Below, piece by piece: positions 24,004-36,895 of a stretch of DNA of 64,000 bases. A model generated the notes under the pieces. It ran no database searches, was not told the DNA's origin, and was given only the letters and a program-made list of their open reading frames with translations. Each line of letters starts with the position of its first letter. Positions within the stretch are counted from its first letter, which is position 1. The DNA lies in assembly GCA_030522415.1 (NCBI GenBank), contig CM060108.1:41438756-41502755 (forward strand), in the 5' to 3' direction. The stretch is from Channallabes apus (lineage: Eukaryota; Chordata; Actinopteri; Siluriformes; Clariidae). The position numbers were made by a program, and so were the translations under genes.

Positions 24004-24073
<70 letters not shown>
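24004..24073. repeat. (CA)n microsatellite
   Basis: About 35 uninterrupted CA units, the longest pure dinucleotide tract in the window. Confidence 0.97.
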
Positions 24074-24076
<3 letters not shown>

Positions 24077-26544
24077 CTGCTGTTGTGTTCTTTGAGTTTG
24101 ATTGGTCACAAGCTGTCGATTCATTTTGTAATACTTTTTAAAAAATATTGTTTATATATTTCTTTAAACACTGACTGTGAGGGATTATTTATTTACAGTA
24201 CAGGTTTATTTAATGCACTCATTCTACTACCTTATCGCTTTTGTACTGTAGGAGTAACAATAAATATGGAGGGACTTGTATTCCAGAAACTTTAGATAAA
24301 TATATGAAGATATACAGTATGAAGATGAAAGTTAAGATGAAATATAATAATACAGATACTATTATCTCTGCTTTGTAACAGTTCATTCGTAACTGAACAA
24401 TCTCATTTCGAGCCTGTTCCACAACATTAAATGCAACCGTGAATGGATAAAATGGTTTGACATGATGTCCTTTCAAAATATTAAAAATAAAATAAAATAA
24501 TGAATAAAATAAAACTTCACATCATCATCTTGTTGTTTATTTTGTTGTTGTTGTTGAAACAGCACAACCGTAATTTTTTTTATTCCTTATGTACTATATC
24601 TAGCCTATTAGATTTCATAAGAGCTTATTTTTAAATACGTAGCTAGCATTTTTACCCCAACCACACACCATCAATATTTATATACAGAACAACAGCAGAA
24701 ACGTGTGATATTACATATTTACAACAGTTCTACAAGCATCTACATATAAACCATGGAGGTGTTGGACAGCTCATTCAGATTTACTTTTACATTTGCACTA
24801 ATTGTGCTGTAGAATATCATCTAAATTCCAGGTTCTCAGGTTGAATCCTAGAAAGCGTAAAATGGAAAGCTGTGGACTGCAATGCCTCGTTCCATACACA
24901 AATTAATGTCTTTGATTAGCCCATGCTGCGTGTAATTAACAACTGTTAGAACAACTGTGATGTGACGTGATACGGACAGTTAAACTTCTCAGTGCTGTTA
25001 TGTTCTATATCGCCACTCGTGGACTGGATCTCAACTAATCAGATTACTCGGTCTGATCGAACTGTTGTATAATATTACAATATAATATTTCTGTGTTAAT
25101 AATTTGATGCAGAGTTTTTACAATTCTTAATAATATCGTTATATTTCGATATAATAATAAAAATAATAATAATAATAATATTTCCAATCTAAACTGTGGA
25201 ATAAAACTTTTCATATCTTTCACATAAATACTTCAAGCAGTTCGATTTTTATATTATTATATTTTTATAGTTGTATAAATAGAGCATTTGTAACACATGC
25301 CCTGAATCAATTCTGCTTGCAATCCTTTAGAAAGAAGTAAGTTCATGATCTAAAATCAGCGAGCTATCAGAATAAAATGATTATCAATATGGTCTCTTTA
25401 ACCTATTTGGTGGTTGTAACAGAAAACAAAACCAATAAAATTCTGCATTAATGAAATCAATAAGCTTTTCTGGCCCGACAGAAGAAAGACAGAATGGGAG
25501 AAATGACTGCCGTCAGTATACAACGTCGGTACGGTTCTGCGCTTCGGGGTCAACAGCAGAACCTTTCCACCGAGCCTGACAGCTATACCTTGAACTGGAC
25601 GAGGATCAAAATCAATTTGCTTCTGTGAAATGATAAAGCGCTGAATGAAAGAACAGATGGATGAGTCCTGCCAGCTTGAATTGCAGTTGGGTCAGCATGT
25701 ACTTTGGGTCAACAGTTGAATCTTTGCACCGAGTCTGACGGATCCGTAAAAAAAAAAAAAAAAAAAAAATCCTTGGATGAGGAAAAATCTATTTTTTATG
25801 ACAGGTTGGTGAGATGAGAAGTAAGGACGGCAGGATTAGAGAGACGGATATGAAATCGTGACATCACATTTGGTGGTTGTAGAAAGAAATTTCAGGGAGG
25901 TTCTATGATTTGACGGAGAGTTGGATAGATAAAATGGCCCTGGGCTTTTGGGCTTTTGGATAGAAGTAGGGATGACTTGAGGTCGAAAACGTGGCACTGG
26001 TTCTTCGAGATGATTAGAGCAAAACGTTTTTTATTACTACTTTGATATTTGGCATTGCAGTTGACATACTACATTCTGAAAAGCATATTTACACTGAGAT
26101 TATTATAAATTGCACATTTCTATTAAAAAATATTCAGTCTTGAACAGCAATGAGAGTTTAAAAAAACTCTTTCATTTAAGAGAAACATTCAACATGATGC
26201 GAGATATAATAATATGTATGAAATAAAATAATAAATACAACATTCTTTTGATAAGACTCAGGTTTCTTTCACTACTTTAAAGTTGGTTATTTTCCAAAAC
26301 AAGCATGTACCTACAGTAGAGTTTTTATTTACTAAAACTGTACCTTTTAAAAATCTTATTTTTTATTAAATATGCTATAATCATAATATTTTATATTGTG
26401 TTTGATATAATCCATAAAAGAAAAATACACATAGTTACTAGGTAACCGTAAAACTTTCCCATAGTGGAAAACCTGAAGAAACAGCTTTAACTATAAACAT
26501 TACAAACAACTGGACACTTTTAAAAATGGAGAATAAACATTCGA

Positions 26545-26612
26545 TTAAGTCACATTTTATTTGTATAGTGCTTTTAACAATTGCTATTGTTGCAAAGCAG
26601 CTTTAAACAATT
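26545..26612 (-). repeat. dispersed repeat tail, minus copy
   Basis: The complement reads AAAGCTGCTTTGCAACAATA then TTGTTAAAAGCACTATACAA, the same tail as at 6350-6400 and 44890-44950. Confidence 0.7.
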
Positions 26613-27704
26613 CAAAGTTAATATGGAGTCCAGTTCGTTGTTGGAGGTATATAAACAGGTCCTTATATAGAAACAAGCATGTTTTAACCAATCTGCATTA
26701 AGTTTGAAGGGATATAAATCTGAATAAATGGAACAAAGTCGAAACTTCAGGTACTATTCGTACAATGTCTCAATTTTCTTTCTGATCTTTTTGTTACAAC
26801 TTTTTTTTTTTTTACTGCAGTTAAAATTAGCACAAATGGAATACAATGGAAACTGCACTGCTTCTCTTCACACCGTCAAACTCCAGAAGTTTATTCTTCA
26901 CACACCATCACCACTGCAGAAAGATTTTATTCTATACACTGTATCTATATATAAAAATGTTCTGACTGACGTTTCTTGTTTCTCGTAGGTGTCGTACCTG
27001 ACAAGGCATTTTAAAGAGTTTGACTCGGGCGCTAGACTCCACAGTAATTGGGGGGGGGGGGAGTGAGACGGGGTTGACTAACGTTTAACATCGTCGTCTC
27101 ATCTGCAACACTCTTGCTCGCTCTAAATAACTGAACAGACTGCTTTTTTTTTTTAATGCAGAACTGGTTATTGTTGGATCTGCTCGACTGAAAGCAGTGA
27201 TTTTAAACGTCTGAGAGATGTGATTAAAAAAGCAAGCTACATAAGTAAATAAATAAAATATTTCATTGATGTGTTGGTGCCTTTTATGCCTCTTGAGAGC
27301 TTTTACATTGTTATGTCTGCAGGTAAAATATAACAACAACAAAAAAAAAAAAAATCAAAGATTTTGAGAATTGAAAATCGTAACAAGTACTTCTGTTAGT
27401 CTACATCCATAGGAGTAAATGCTACATGAAATACTAAGCTTGGAGAATAAAAAATAAAGGATAAAATGTAAACAGAAGACAAAAACTGGCATCTTCTCCT
27501 CATGCTCATAGTGATCATTAAGGTTGTATCATTAGAAAATTGTCGACACATGTGATCACTGATCACGTCTGCAGTGTTTTTGTGTTAAGTTGATTTAAAT
27601 TTCATACAAGTTCAAGTCAAACTGGGACTTTTGATTGCACACAATAGCAGAATACAGTTATAAGAGTTTAAAAGAAAGACAACATTTTATTTCTCTGTAT
27701 AATC

Positions 27705-28135
27705 TCGTTACACTAGTGCACTTATCCTGAAACGCTGGCCTTCCAGGAACACCTTTAATGTTCCAAAAGTGTGAAAATGACTTGGAGCGAGGTCAGGACT
27801 GTACAAGGGGGATGCGGCGATAACTCCTAGCTGAGTTCCTGTAACGTGCAAGTGGTGTTGGTGAATGACTGTGTGGACAGTTCCCACAGACAGTCTCTTC
27901 TTCAAGTTGTCTTCAAGATGTCCACCGATTTTCAAGGATCAGTTGTTCCACTGTGTGCTGAATGTTCACAGGAATGACTGCGGTGGGCTCTGAGCGCTTG
28001 CACTCTTCAAGAGTCTCATCACTGCAATGTGCTTGAAGTCTTCTGTAAATGTCAATCAGTTTTACTCCATTGTTCATGAGATATTTTATCATCATAAGTC
28101 CTGGTTTGACTTGAACGCCCCTCAAGTGCAAGTGG
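27705..28135 (-). mobile_element. mariner-like transposase relic
   Basis: Two overlapping minus-strand frames carry GVQVKPGLMMIKYLMNNG, DIYRRLQAHCSDE and HTVEQLILENR. After a frameshift come LSVGTVHTVIHQHHL, SPLYSPDLAPSHFHTFG and LEGQRF. These are the helix-turn-helix, linker and the DDD-box region (PYSPDLAPSDFH) of mariner transposases. About 140 codons survive, with the middle of the catalytic domain deleted and a frameshift, so it is inactive. Confidence 0.8.
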
Positions 28136-29375
28136 TAGACTTATGTAGAGTTCTGATTCAATGCCAACGCAGCAGCAACCAACATCAAAATTGAAATTTC
28201 CTAAATGCTATGCAAATTAAGTATGAAATATGAATCCAATGATTGACCTCCATGAATTCTTCGGACTCAAATTCTTATTAACACTTATGTTGAAAAACAA
28301 AATCCTCTATTTTAGTTCCTGCCTGTTTTTAGCTTATATTTCGTGATCATCTATTCCTTTTTAGTTAATCATGTTTAGCGTTACTGTGAGTCTAGAGTGT
28401 ATCAGTTACCAGCACTGTTCACACCACCATAGCAATTTGCTCATCATTTACTAATCATTCATTAAATAACAACACATCGTGCTTTTTATAAAGTTTGTAG
28501 GTAACATTTCGAAATATCCATGAGACAAAGCTTCAGCTTGTCATTTTACCAGGAAATCAGAGCGTGTAAACTCCTACACCCGGGACTCCTTTCATAGCGG
28601 TTACATAAACCTCCCCTAACAAAAACCCCCACCACATGACCACATTATATATTTTTCCTTGTCAGGCTTCGCTTTTTTAGTCATTTTCAGACATTCAGAT
28701 AGGTCTTCTTGCATGTGTGTATTGGCCAGGGCTTAAACAATCCAAATGTGACATCATATAAGACAATCACCCCCACCGAAGCTCGTTTCTGAGCAGAAAT
28801 CTCATTTACAAAAACACTGAAATGGCGTGTTCGGAAAAGGAGTGAAATGAATGAGTGTAAGGTATAAAAAAAAAATTATAATCTAGGAGGTGTGTCAGCT
28901 GAAGCATGGAACGCAAACACACTTTGAGGGATCTCTGAGACCTGTGATAGATATATAGTACAATATGGAACGTTTAAAAACGTGTTTACTTCATAGTTCA
29001 AGTCTCTGTTACTAAAGCAGCAATAAAGTGAGAATGAGGGCATCCTACCATCCTGGCCGTGTTGTTATAAAAATACCAACCATTCAAATAATCAGGTTGT
29101 TTTGCTGGATGACTAAAATGAATTCTTGACCAATCAAAATTGAATATTCAATCATGCGGTGGTATAAATTATACATTCCCATTATAGGAGCTAAAACTTA
29201 TGATCAGAATAATACAAGAGGCTACAAGAGACATTCAATTACGAGCACCTTGCTAGTGTGAACCCAATGTGAGGTTTCCCAACCTAAACTTTTTTAAAAC
29301 AAACAAAACCAAAAGCGTATCCAAGTTATCAAACGTTCCTGCTTCGCTTGTCTTTTCGAGCAGTCGAGCGCTCAC

Positions 29376-29472
29376 CTTGGTTCAGTGTCGAAGTGCTGTT
29401 GATGTCTCCGGAGATAAAGGAAGACTCGGACTGCTTCCTCACCGTGTCGTTCCACATCCGCCTGATACGACT
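29376..29472 (-). CDS. adgrl2: adgrl2 exon: tail segment [13 protein letters not shown]
   Basis: A 97-nt exon, phase 0 to 1, encodes [19 protein letters not shown], then [13 protein letters not shown] (window residues 540-571). It is near-identical to mammalian ADGRL2 and differs from ADGRL1 (FMAGDINSTPTLNR) and ADGRL3 (FITGDINSSASLNR), which is the main paralogue evidence. The acceptor is TCCTAG/AGT and the donor CAAG/GTGAG. Confidence 0.95.
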
Positions 29473-30688
29473 CTAGGACATAAACGCACACACGCAAACA
29501 CGCCGTTAGCTGCTTGTGCATGCGGGACGTTACCCAAAAAAAAAAAAAAAAAAAAAAACAGCACTAATTAACGAAGAGCAGAAGGTAACAACGATCATTA
29601 TGCTTTCCGTCACGCAACCTCGTGCCTTTTGGGAGCAGACAGAAAGGAAATGCCGGGACGAAAAAAAAAGAATGAGAGAGAGAGAAAAGAAACGAATAAT
29701 AATAATAATAAAGGTTATAACAATTATTATGGTTATGTTTATGGCGGGGAAGTTGCGATGTGAACTAGTTCATGGAAAACGAGCGATATACGTTTATGGC
29801 GTCTTTACAGGAAGCAGAAATCACGCTGGGGTCTATTTAGTGAAAACCAAGGTTGGTAAGAAACTCTATTACAGCGAGCATGTACAACGACATGGCTGCT
29901 TATTGACGCCGGAACGAACACTACAGGTGTGAAGAAGAGTCACGCTGATGACACTGATATTCTAACAGCGACAAAGGGTCTGATTCGCTAAGAGCTCCAT
30001 TAAGGCTCGTTAATCTGCGTGCGGGGGGAAAATAAATCCCGCTTGCAATTGATTTCCCGTTTGCTGGCAAAACCTACTAACCACAATTAGTCACAAAGAA
30101 TCTCATTTAAGAGAATGATTAGGTCTGCCCCGGATGAGAAATTAACTTCTGAGGAATACGGCTTTCTTTCCCTCATGCGGGTGGATTAAATGAGGAAGGC
30201 ATGTTATGGTCCTGATACTTTAGCAGGCAGAGCGTAACGTAGACTAATTATTTAAGCGCGTTAATAAACAACTAATATACTTAAAACCTAGTCACAAAAA
30301 GACAGGAGTGGCTTAAAGAAAAGTTATCATGCAGATATGGTGTTTTTTTTTTCTTTCTTTTTTTTTATGTTGTTGTTGTTTTTGTTCTTTCTTTGTTTTC
30401 CTTTTGTTCATCATTCCCTGAGGTATGTAAGAAAATCCATTATCTGTTCTTTTCTTCCACTACGATTTGGATCTCGGCAAGTCTTAAAATCTCAGAAAGC
30501 ATTTATTAAATCAGGCACAAAAACTCTTACGCAGACCCGAAGGCACAAAAATCACTTATCACAATAAAAGCTGGTGTTTTCATTAAAAAAAAACAAAAAA
30601 AAAAACACCAATATGTGTAAGAACAACACATTAAAAGCACCGTGGCCGCTGATGGAGACGTGAAAAGACGGAGAGTTAAGTGCTCTAC
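29473..30688 (-). other. adgrl2 intron (1.2 kb)
   Basis: No exon or repeat recognised apart from a poly-A tract (29536-29558) and an AAT run (29697-29711). The stretch 29950-30185 is a candidate conserved element. Confidence 0.85.
29950..30185. promoter_or_regulatory. candidate conserved non-coding element
   Basis: Unique sequence with balanced base composition and motifs such as CTCGTTAATCTGCG, CAATTGATTTCCC and ACCACAATTAGTCAC, between two tail exons. Similar-looking blocks lie at 31440-31575, 34540-34830 and 37060-37320. Conservation untested. Confidence 0.22.
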
Positions 30689-30817
30689 CTGTGTAGCGGA
30701 GGAGTACCGGGCCGTGGACCGAGACGTGGACGCTTTGCCCACGCTGTGAGAGCTGTCCGGGGGCAGAGCGCCGCAGCACTGAGACTGACGGAAACACTTC
30801 CCATATTCCTTACGCAC
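30689..30817 (-). CDS. adgrl2: adgrl2 exon: proximal cytoplasmic tail
   Basis: A 129-nt exon, phase 0-0, encodes 43 codons beginning [16 protein letters not shown] and ending TARYSSATQ (window residues 497-539). RKEYGKC after TM7 is the family's helix-8 region, with clustered cysteines. The acceptor is CCTGCAG/GTG and the donor CAG/GTAGAG. Confidence 0.95.
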
Positions 30818-31732
30818 CTGCAGGAACGCAACAGAAATAAAACATTAAAAAAATTATATCGGGCCAGGTATTATTAATATTAGGAGGAAATGTATGGAAC
30901 GATAAATAATCTATTTATTCCTTTCATGCCACAGCAGGACTTTTTATTTACTTATAATAGGGACATTTAAGATTGTCTTATCGACAAATACATTCTCTGG
31001 AGTGTTTTATTGCTTTTATTCCACCTATCTTTTTAATCAACTAAAATATATATTTTTTGGACAAAATCATTGCTTGAACCCTTTTGTCCATCAAAGACAT
31101 TTGCTTTTTGAGTGCCTTCTTTTAGGCAGTGGCACAATCTCGGCATCAAAAGACTCATTTCACCCTCGAGAGGCTACGGCTAATGGAGCAGACAGCCGAG
31201 TGCTTGTTTTGACACTGCTGATGAATTGAAACATTAAACACAGGAAAAGATAACTCGGAATAAAGTTTCCCTGCAGCTCCGTCTCCACCAGTTTACACGT
31301 CGCCCCTGGTGAGATGGCACCCGTAGCGTCGTCCGGATTCGTTTAATCACGCGCCACCTCTTCGGTGTATGTATATATAAGTTTCGGCCTGATGCATACA
31401 CCGGCGAACCTGGAGACGTCTTTAAAAGTAAAAGCACACCCACACCGAGGGAAGTTTTTGAATCATTATACGTGAGCGAGTTGCTAATAGTCCCCAGAGG
31501 CGCACGAGGCTAATGTTGTTTCCCCAATCGCGACAGCTAATCACGAGGCATGAGCTCATGTGATTGCTGCTTAATTAAATTACACAAACAAACAATGAAG
31601 TCAGAAAGCAGCGCCGTAGACCGGAGACATCGTTCCCAGACATTTTCGCGTCTGCTTTCTGTAAAACAGGAGCAGACAGAGAGGCCCAGTTTCCTTTAAA
31701 TATAGCCAAGGGAGCAGTGAATGTTTCTTTAC
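30818..31732 (-). other. adgrl2 intron (0.9 kb)
   Basis: No repeat or exon recognised. Short ORFs on either strand have no family resemblance. The part from 31440 to 31575 resembles the candidate conserved blocks of this gene. Confidence 0.85.
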
Positions 31733-31901
31733 CTTCTTCTGGAGGAGACAGTGGAAGATGAAGATGAACATCCCTTGCAGCGTGTTGAAGACGGTGAAGA
31801 GGTAGGCCATGACCACGAATGAATCGTTCAAGAAAAACAACCCGAACGACCAGGTGAGGCAGAGCAGACAGAGCAGCGCAAACGCTCCCAGCACCCACGA
31901 C
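31733..31901 (-). CDS. adgrl2: adgrl2 exon: TM6-TM7
   Basis: A 169-nt exon, phase 2 to 0, covers window residues 441-496. TM6 is [20 protein letters not shown] and TM7 is [20 protein letters not shown]. The loop FFLNDS differs from the mammalian LFINEE. The exon ends at FHCLLQKK. The acceptor is CCTGCAG/G and the donor AAG/GTAAAG. An extra Cys is present in TM6 (LLCLLCL against LLCLLGL). Confidence 0.95.
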
Positions 31902-34900
31902 CTGCAGGCACGGACAAACAAAACGTCGTCATTACCGTGGCATCGCAATGTAAACCGTGGTCTTGACTTTTTTTTTTTTTTTTTTTTTAAAGAAGAGCAT
32001 CAATACAAGATTTTTTTAACAAAGAAAATCTGTAAAAAAGGATAAAGAATTACTCAACACTACTAGATACTGAGTTTTGAATTTTGTAGCCTTCACACAC
32101 TCACATCATAAATATTTTCCATTAGTATATTTCCAAGACAAATTAGATCTACTTGCTTATCCCTAGTAAGTGAAATTATCATTTATTTATTATTTTTTTT
32201 ATGAGTACAACAGCTAAATGCCACGCGAGTCTTCATAAATAAATGATCCAGAAACAAACCTGCAGGACGCTGCGAATTTGTAATATAAATGACTTCTTAG
32301 GTTTATTAGAATTTAATAAGGTACAAAAGCATGAATAAAACAAATCCGCAGGACGTGAACGAATGTCAGGATAGAAACGTATCACTCAAAACTATGACAC
32401 TTCATAAAATGTCATTAAAATTATAATGCTATGATTCTGCACGCAAAATGTGACCATTTACTACCTGTATAAATTTTTCAATAAAAGCTCTTTTTGCACT
32501 ACAAGGTGTGACAACATGAATAAAACATGAGCCTAGCCTTGAGAATGGATGTCAGAGCAGAACTTTATTACCTGAAAGCTTGTTTTAAAACAGACTTTTA
32601 TTAGCACAAAAGATTAGCGCCCATAAATAATAAGGACTCAGGTCTCACTTATTTTTGTAAACGTCACGAAAATCATTAACAGCTATTAAATAATTTATCA
32701 AGCAGAATGTACATGGTAGGAGTATATTATTCATCTTAAAATGCTTAGACTCGTGAATTATTGAGGAACTTTGAGTGCTGGATTTTTAAGGGGTTCAAAT
32801 GTAATAAAGCATTAGATAAAATATCACTGCTAACACTAAGCCATGTGACAATACTGTACGTCTAAAACATTCAGCAGGACTTTAACATTTATGTCAGGAC
32901 AGCCGTTTATTAGCATGAATTACCACTATTTCAATTTAATGCTTTTTTTTAAACTTATTTTTTCATATTTATTATTGCAAACATGTGCATAGGCACAGTG
33001 ATCATAAAAATAAAAATAAATTATTAATTACATGTAATTAAATAATATTTTGTAAAAAACTTGAAATAGTGCGACAAGACACAATTTTACAAAAAAATAC
33101 GCTTTTCTCCACATTTTATTAATGTAATCCAATATTTACGCCTGTACAAAGACTTCCACTAAATTTGCTATGAACGTTTTCATAAATAAGAAAGAAAGAT
33201 TTCACTAAATGTATTAATGTACTTTATACTATATAATATAATATAATATAATATAATATAATATAATATAATATAATATAATATAATATAATACTCTTGC
33301 AGCTTTATAATAACAATGGAACTTCTGTTGCATCGTTTATAATGTGCATTATGATACAAATCTAAAATTCACCTAGACTTTAAAAACAATTGGAAATTTG
33401 CTAGCTAGAAAAATTTCTCTCTCTTGCTTTTTTGCTCATTTTGCGAATTTCAGACACACCACGTTAAAAAAAAACAAAAAACAAAAAAACTATAAAAAGC
33501 AACATGTCAAAAATTACAACAATTTCTCCGATTATGTTAGCATTATAAATAAAACTCGGCTCAAACACTTTAAGCTGTGATGATGGCGATGTAAAATTCA
33601 ACTGGATGTCAGAATTGAAATTTATCAGCAAAAAAATTCCCAGTGCAAAAATTAACATTAATCCTGCAAGCTGCTTCTTTCCACATTTTTAGTGAAATAC
33701 AACTGTTGTCAAGTTTCATAAATTATGCATGAACGATCTAAAAGAAAATATATAAATTGTTTAATTTAATAGGGAATGAGACAGGAGTGATGTCATAGAA
33801 ATCTCTAGCAGACATTTTTTAGAAAATCTAAAATATTCTATATTTAATTGTATTTAACAGCTGTTAAAAGCACGAGGTATGAAAAAAATATGAATAAATT
33901 AATTTAGGAAAATCCCCTGGCGCTGGGAATGAATGTCAAAATGGAAATTTATTAGCATGAATTCCCACCACAAAAAAAGAAAAGAAAAGAAAACTGGCGC
34001 TGGTTGTGTGTGCACAGGTTTTTTTGTTTTCATTGTTGTTGTTTTTTCCCCCTCCATATTTTAATAGTTCAGAACAACAGCTAAATGCCACGTGAAAGCC
34101 CATAAATAACTCAGACACTCAAATCCGCTCAAGCTCAGAAATTTGATAAGAATGCCCACAGAGCTGCTCGATGACTGTATTGCACTCGGCTCTCGCGGGG
34201 TCTTGCGAGAGAGTACATGCTGCGCAGCCGACCGTGCCCCCACTCCAACCAACCCTCCACCCTTTAGACATTCCGGGAACTCTTTGTAAGGATCGAATGA
34301 CACGTTCGCCAGACAGGATGGCCGAAGGCCCGCTACGGCAACATGACATGAGGAGGAATTTTTCTTTTTCCCCATCTCCTGTTACACAAAGTGTGTGTGA
34401 GGCCAAGAGCAGTTATATGACCACACGTCTTGTAAAAAAGAAAAAAAAAGAAAAAAAACATCTTGATTTTAGCGGACACCACCGGGCTGTGACAGGCTGA
34501 AAATATGTTCGCACTTCTCAAGGACAGTGTTTACAAGAGGCCATGCTCACGCCAACGACACGGTCGGCGAGCAACTTAACTGCGCCGCACAAAAGGTTAA
34601 TGGTTTTCCTAATTACGTCCATAAACTCAAATGAGCCCCTTCGGAATGCTTAATGCAAGGCTACGCTGGGACGCGACCTTCACCCTGTCCTCGAACTTTA
34701 ACCCGAAACTTTGTCGAGTCTACCTTTCGAAGCAAATTACGTGTCAGTATGTGTAAAATGGATCCGTGCTAGTCATTATCGCTTTGCGATTCCAATTATG
34801 ACTGGATAATGTCATGTGACCGCACAGGCGAAAAGGATTAAGACGATGACGCTGAGAAAATGGAAAGAGGAATCACAAACTGGCTCGTCTCTGTAAAATA

Positions 34901-34936
34901 AATGAAGCGGCGTGAATGTAAAAACAACAGTCTCAC
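31902..34936 (-). other. adgrl2 intron (3.0 kb)
   Basis: AT-rich, with an (ATAAT)n microsatellite, a poly-T tract (31969-31988), and a block 34540-34830 of more even composition. From about 32200 to 33960 a loose motif (GGATGTCAG...GAAATTTATTAGCATGAATT, with variants) recurs every 300-400 bp, perhaps an old, strongly diverged tandem repeat. Confidence 0.75.
33231..33293. repeat. (ATAAT)n microsatellite
   Basis: Twelve perfect pentanucleotide units. Confidence 0.97.
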
Positions 34937-35028
34937 CTGATGCTCTCCAGGCGGGTAGAGTCGGGCTTCACCGAGGTAGAGTGCTTCACCATCTTGTACA
35001 TGGTCACGACCAGGAAGGCCAGATTGAG
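34937..35028 (-). CDS. adgrl2: adgrl2 exon: end of TM5 and ICL3
   Basis: A 92-nt exon, phase 0 to 2, encodes [20 protein letters not shown], followed by [10 protein letters not shown] (window residues 410-439). This aligns with the mammalian LNIIFLVITLCKMVKHS and KPDSSRLENI. The acceptor is TTTGACAG/CTC and the donor ATCAG/GTGAGA. It was found by reading the minus strand around the splice sites. Confidence 0.94.
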
Positions 35029-35979
35029 CTGTCAAAACATTGAGAACGTGGTAAGTGGACCACACAGCAGAGTTCCCTTCATTTCCTAGAATCCACAATG
35101 GCGTTTAATCATTCCAATGACATGTTTATCATGAAGAACAGACCCATTTTTATATTCGATGCGTCGGCACAAGAGTGTTTTCTCAGCCGAGAGTCTGAGG
35201 TCAGAGCACCACCGGGTCCCACCTGGGATTTGAACTCGCAACCCTATGATTTGGCTCCTATTAGTTCAGCTATTGGAGCACAGTGTGCTAAAAAAGGTTT
35301 ATGTTGGCTGTAACACGTTACGTCCTGAGACCAAAAAGCTTTCGATAACTCATTACGGTTGCTCGCTGCGGTGTCAAAGTGTGGCGATGGATCACATCTG
35401 CTGGAAAGCCCCAAGAATTTAATCACGCTTCATAAAAATGGAGGACAAGAACTTCCCTTTCCATAAGCAGTGATCGAATGTCCTAACAGGATCCCGTGTG
35501 TTTGAAACATTCATAAACTCTTAATGTGATTAATGGAACAGAGGTCCAAGTCTTAAATCCAGGGCTGATACGCAGTATTGTTTTATTGTACAGTAGGTAA
35601 TGGGATCCACGGTTACACCTTTCTAACACCCCCCCCCCCCACTTCTCCAACAGTCCCCCCAACCCCCCACCCTGAGTTTTCCTGGCTGAGGGCTAGATAA
35701 GATCGCTTCTAGTTCCCAGGAATTACTGTCTGCAGTGCTACCAGTTAGTCTTAATTTGAAGTACATGAACTGTTCAAGACGGAGTGTTTCACAGACGCCT
35801 TACCAGGCTGCTGTAAGTCATAACCGTGAGCCGTCAAGGAAATCGGTGCAATGCCAAGAACTTGTTTTTCTTTTTCACCGCCCAGAGTATGGGAATGTCG
35901 AATGAGTCCAAGTTAAAGCGTAACGGAGGCAGTGTGAAACGCATTAAATCAGCAGCTCCAATTAAAAAGCAGTAGTCAT

Positions 35980-36895
35980 CAAAAAAAAAAGAAAAAAAAG
36001 GACGAGGTATGAGGTGTATAAACAGACTTTTTAAGAAACTAAAGAATTCAAAACTAAAAAAAAGAGGAAATTTTATCCAGCTAAAGGTTTAGAGGTGAAA
36101 TTTGTGAATAAACACAAAAATCACTAATAATAATAATAATAAAATAAAGATTGAAAAATTGTATAAAAAAGAAAAAAATAGAATTTCAAACCATGAAAAG
36201 GAGGTGAAAAATTTACTGATTATGTAGAAATCAAGAAATAAAAAAAAGAAAAAGCAAGATTTATTACTAATGTGAAATGGAAAGAGAGAAATACAATGTA
36301 GGAAAAAGTTCACTAAGTTAAAAGGTAAGAGACAATAAATAAAATTAAAAATTCTCAGTAATGTAAAAAGAAAATAAATAAAAATAAAAAAGTATTATTT
36401 GTTAATGTAGAAATCAAGAAATAAAAAAAGAGAGCAGTAGGAAGAAACAACTATTAATAATGCAAAATAAGGAAGAAAGAAATACAATGTAGGGGTAAAT
36501 TCAATAATAATAATAAAAACAAAGAAAGAATGTTATTAATTATGTGAAAACAAAAATACATAAAATACCATAAATACATTTTCACTGATAATGTAGAAAA
36601 AGAGAAAGGAAAAAAGAAAAAAAAAGAGAAATAAAGAACGAAAAGATGAAAGAAAGAAGACAATAATTGTCTGATTTATTAATTAAGTAAAAAGATTACT
36701 AATAAATATATTATAATAAATAATATAGATAAATAATAAATATAGATAAATAATAAATAATTATATAAATAATAAATAATATTAAAAAGAAACAAATAAT
36801 ACAATAATAGAAAGAAAGCAATACAAATAAAGTAGAAAATTAAAAGAAAGAAAGAAATGTTCACTAATAATATAAGGGGGGGGGGGGGGGGGAGA
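35980..36895. repeat. purine-rich degenerate tandem repeat
   Basis: Long A/G-rich sequence on the + strand. The segment ATGTAGAAATCAAGAAATAA occurs at about 36223 and 36403, and GAAATACAATGTAGG at about 36288 and 36478, indicating a repeat period near 180-190 bp. It ends in a G16 run (36877-36892). Confidence 0.7.

Larger units (their letters stand above)
23769..29375 (-). other. adgrl2 intron (5.6 kb)
   Basis: It contains a (CA)n tract (24004-24073), a copy of the GCTGCTTTG-tailed repeat (26545-26612) and a mariner relic. A motif around GGTCAACAGC...ACCTTTCCACCGAGCCTGAC (about 25548-25592) recurs diverged at 25705-25742. No further exon was recognised. Confidence 0.8.

Noticed and set aside
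29269..29932. Plus-strand ORFs of 100 and 138 codons
   Set aside because: The first overlaps the minus-strand [10 protein letters not shown] exon; both run through a poly-A (poly-Lys) stretch and have no family resemblance.
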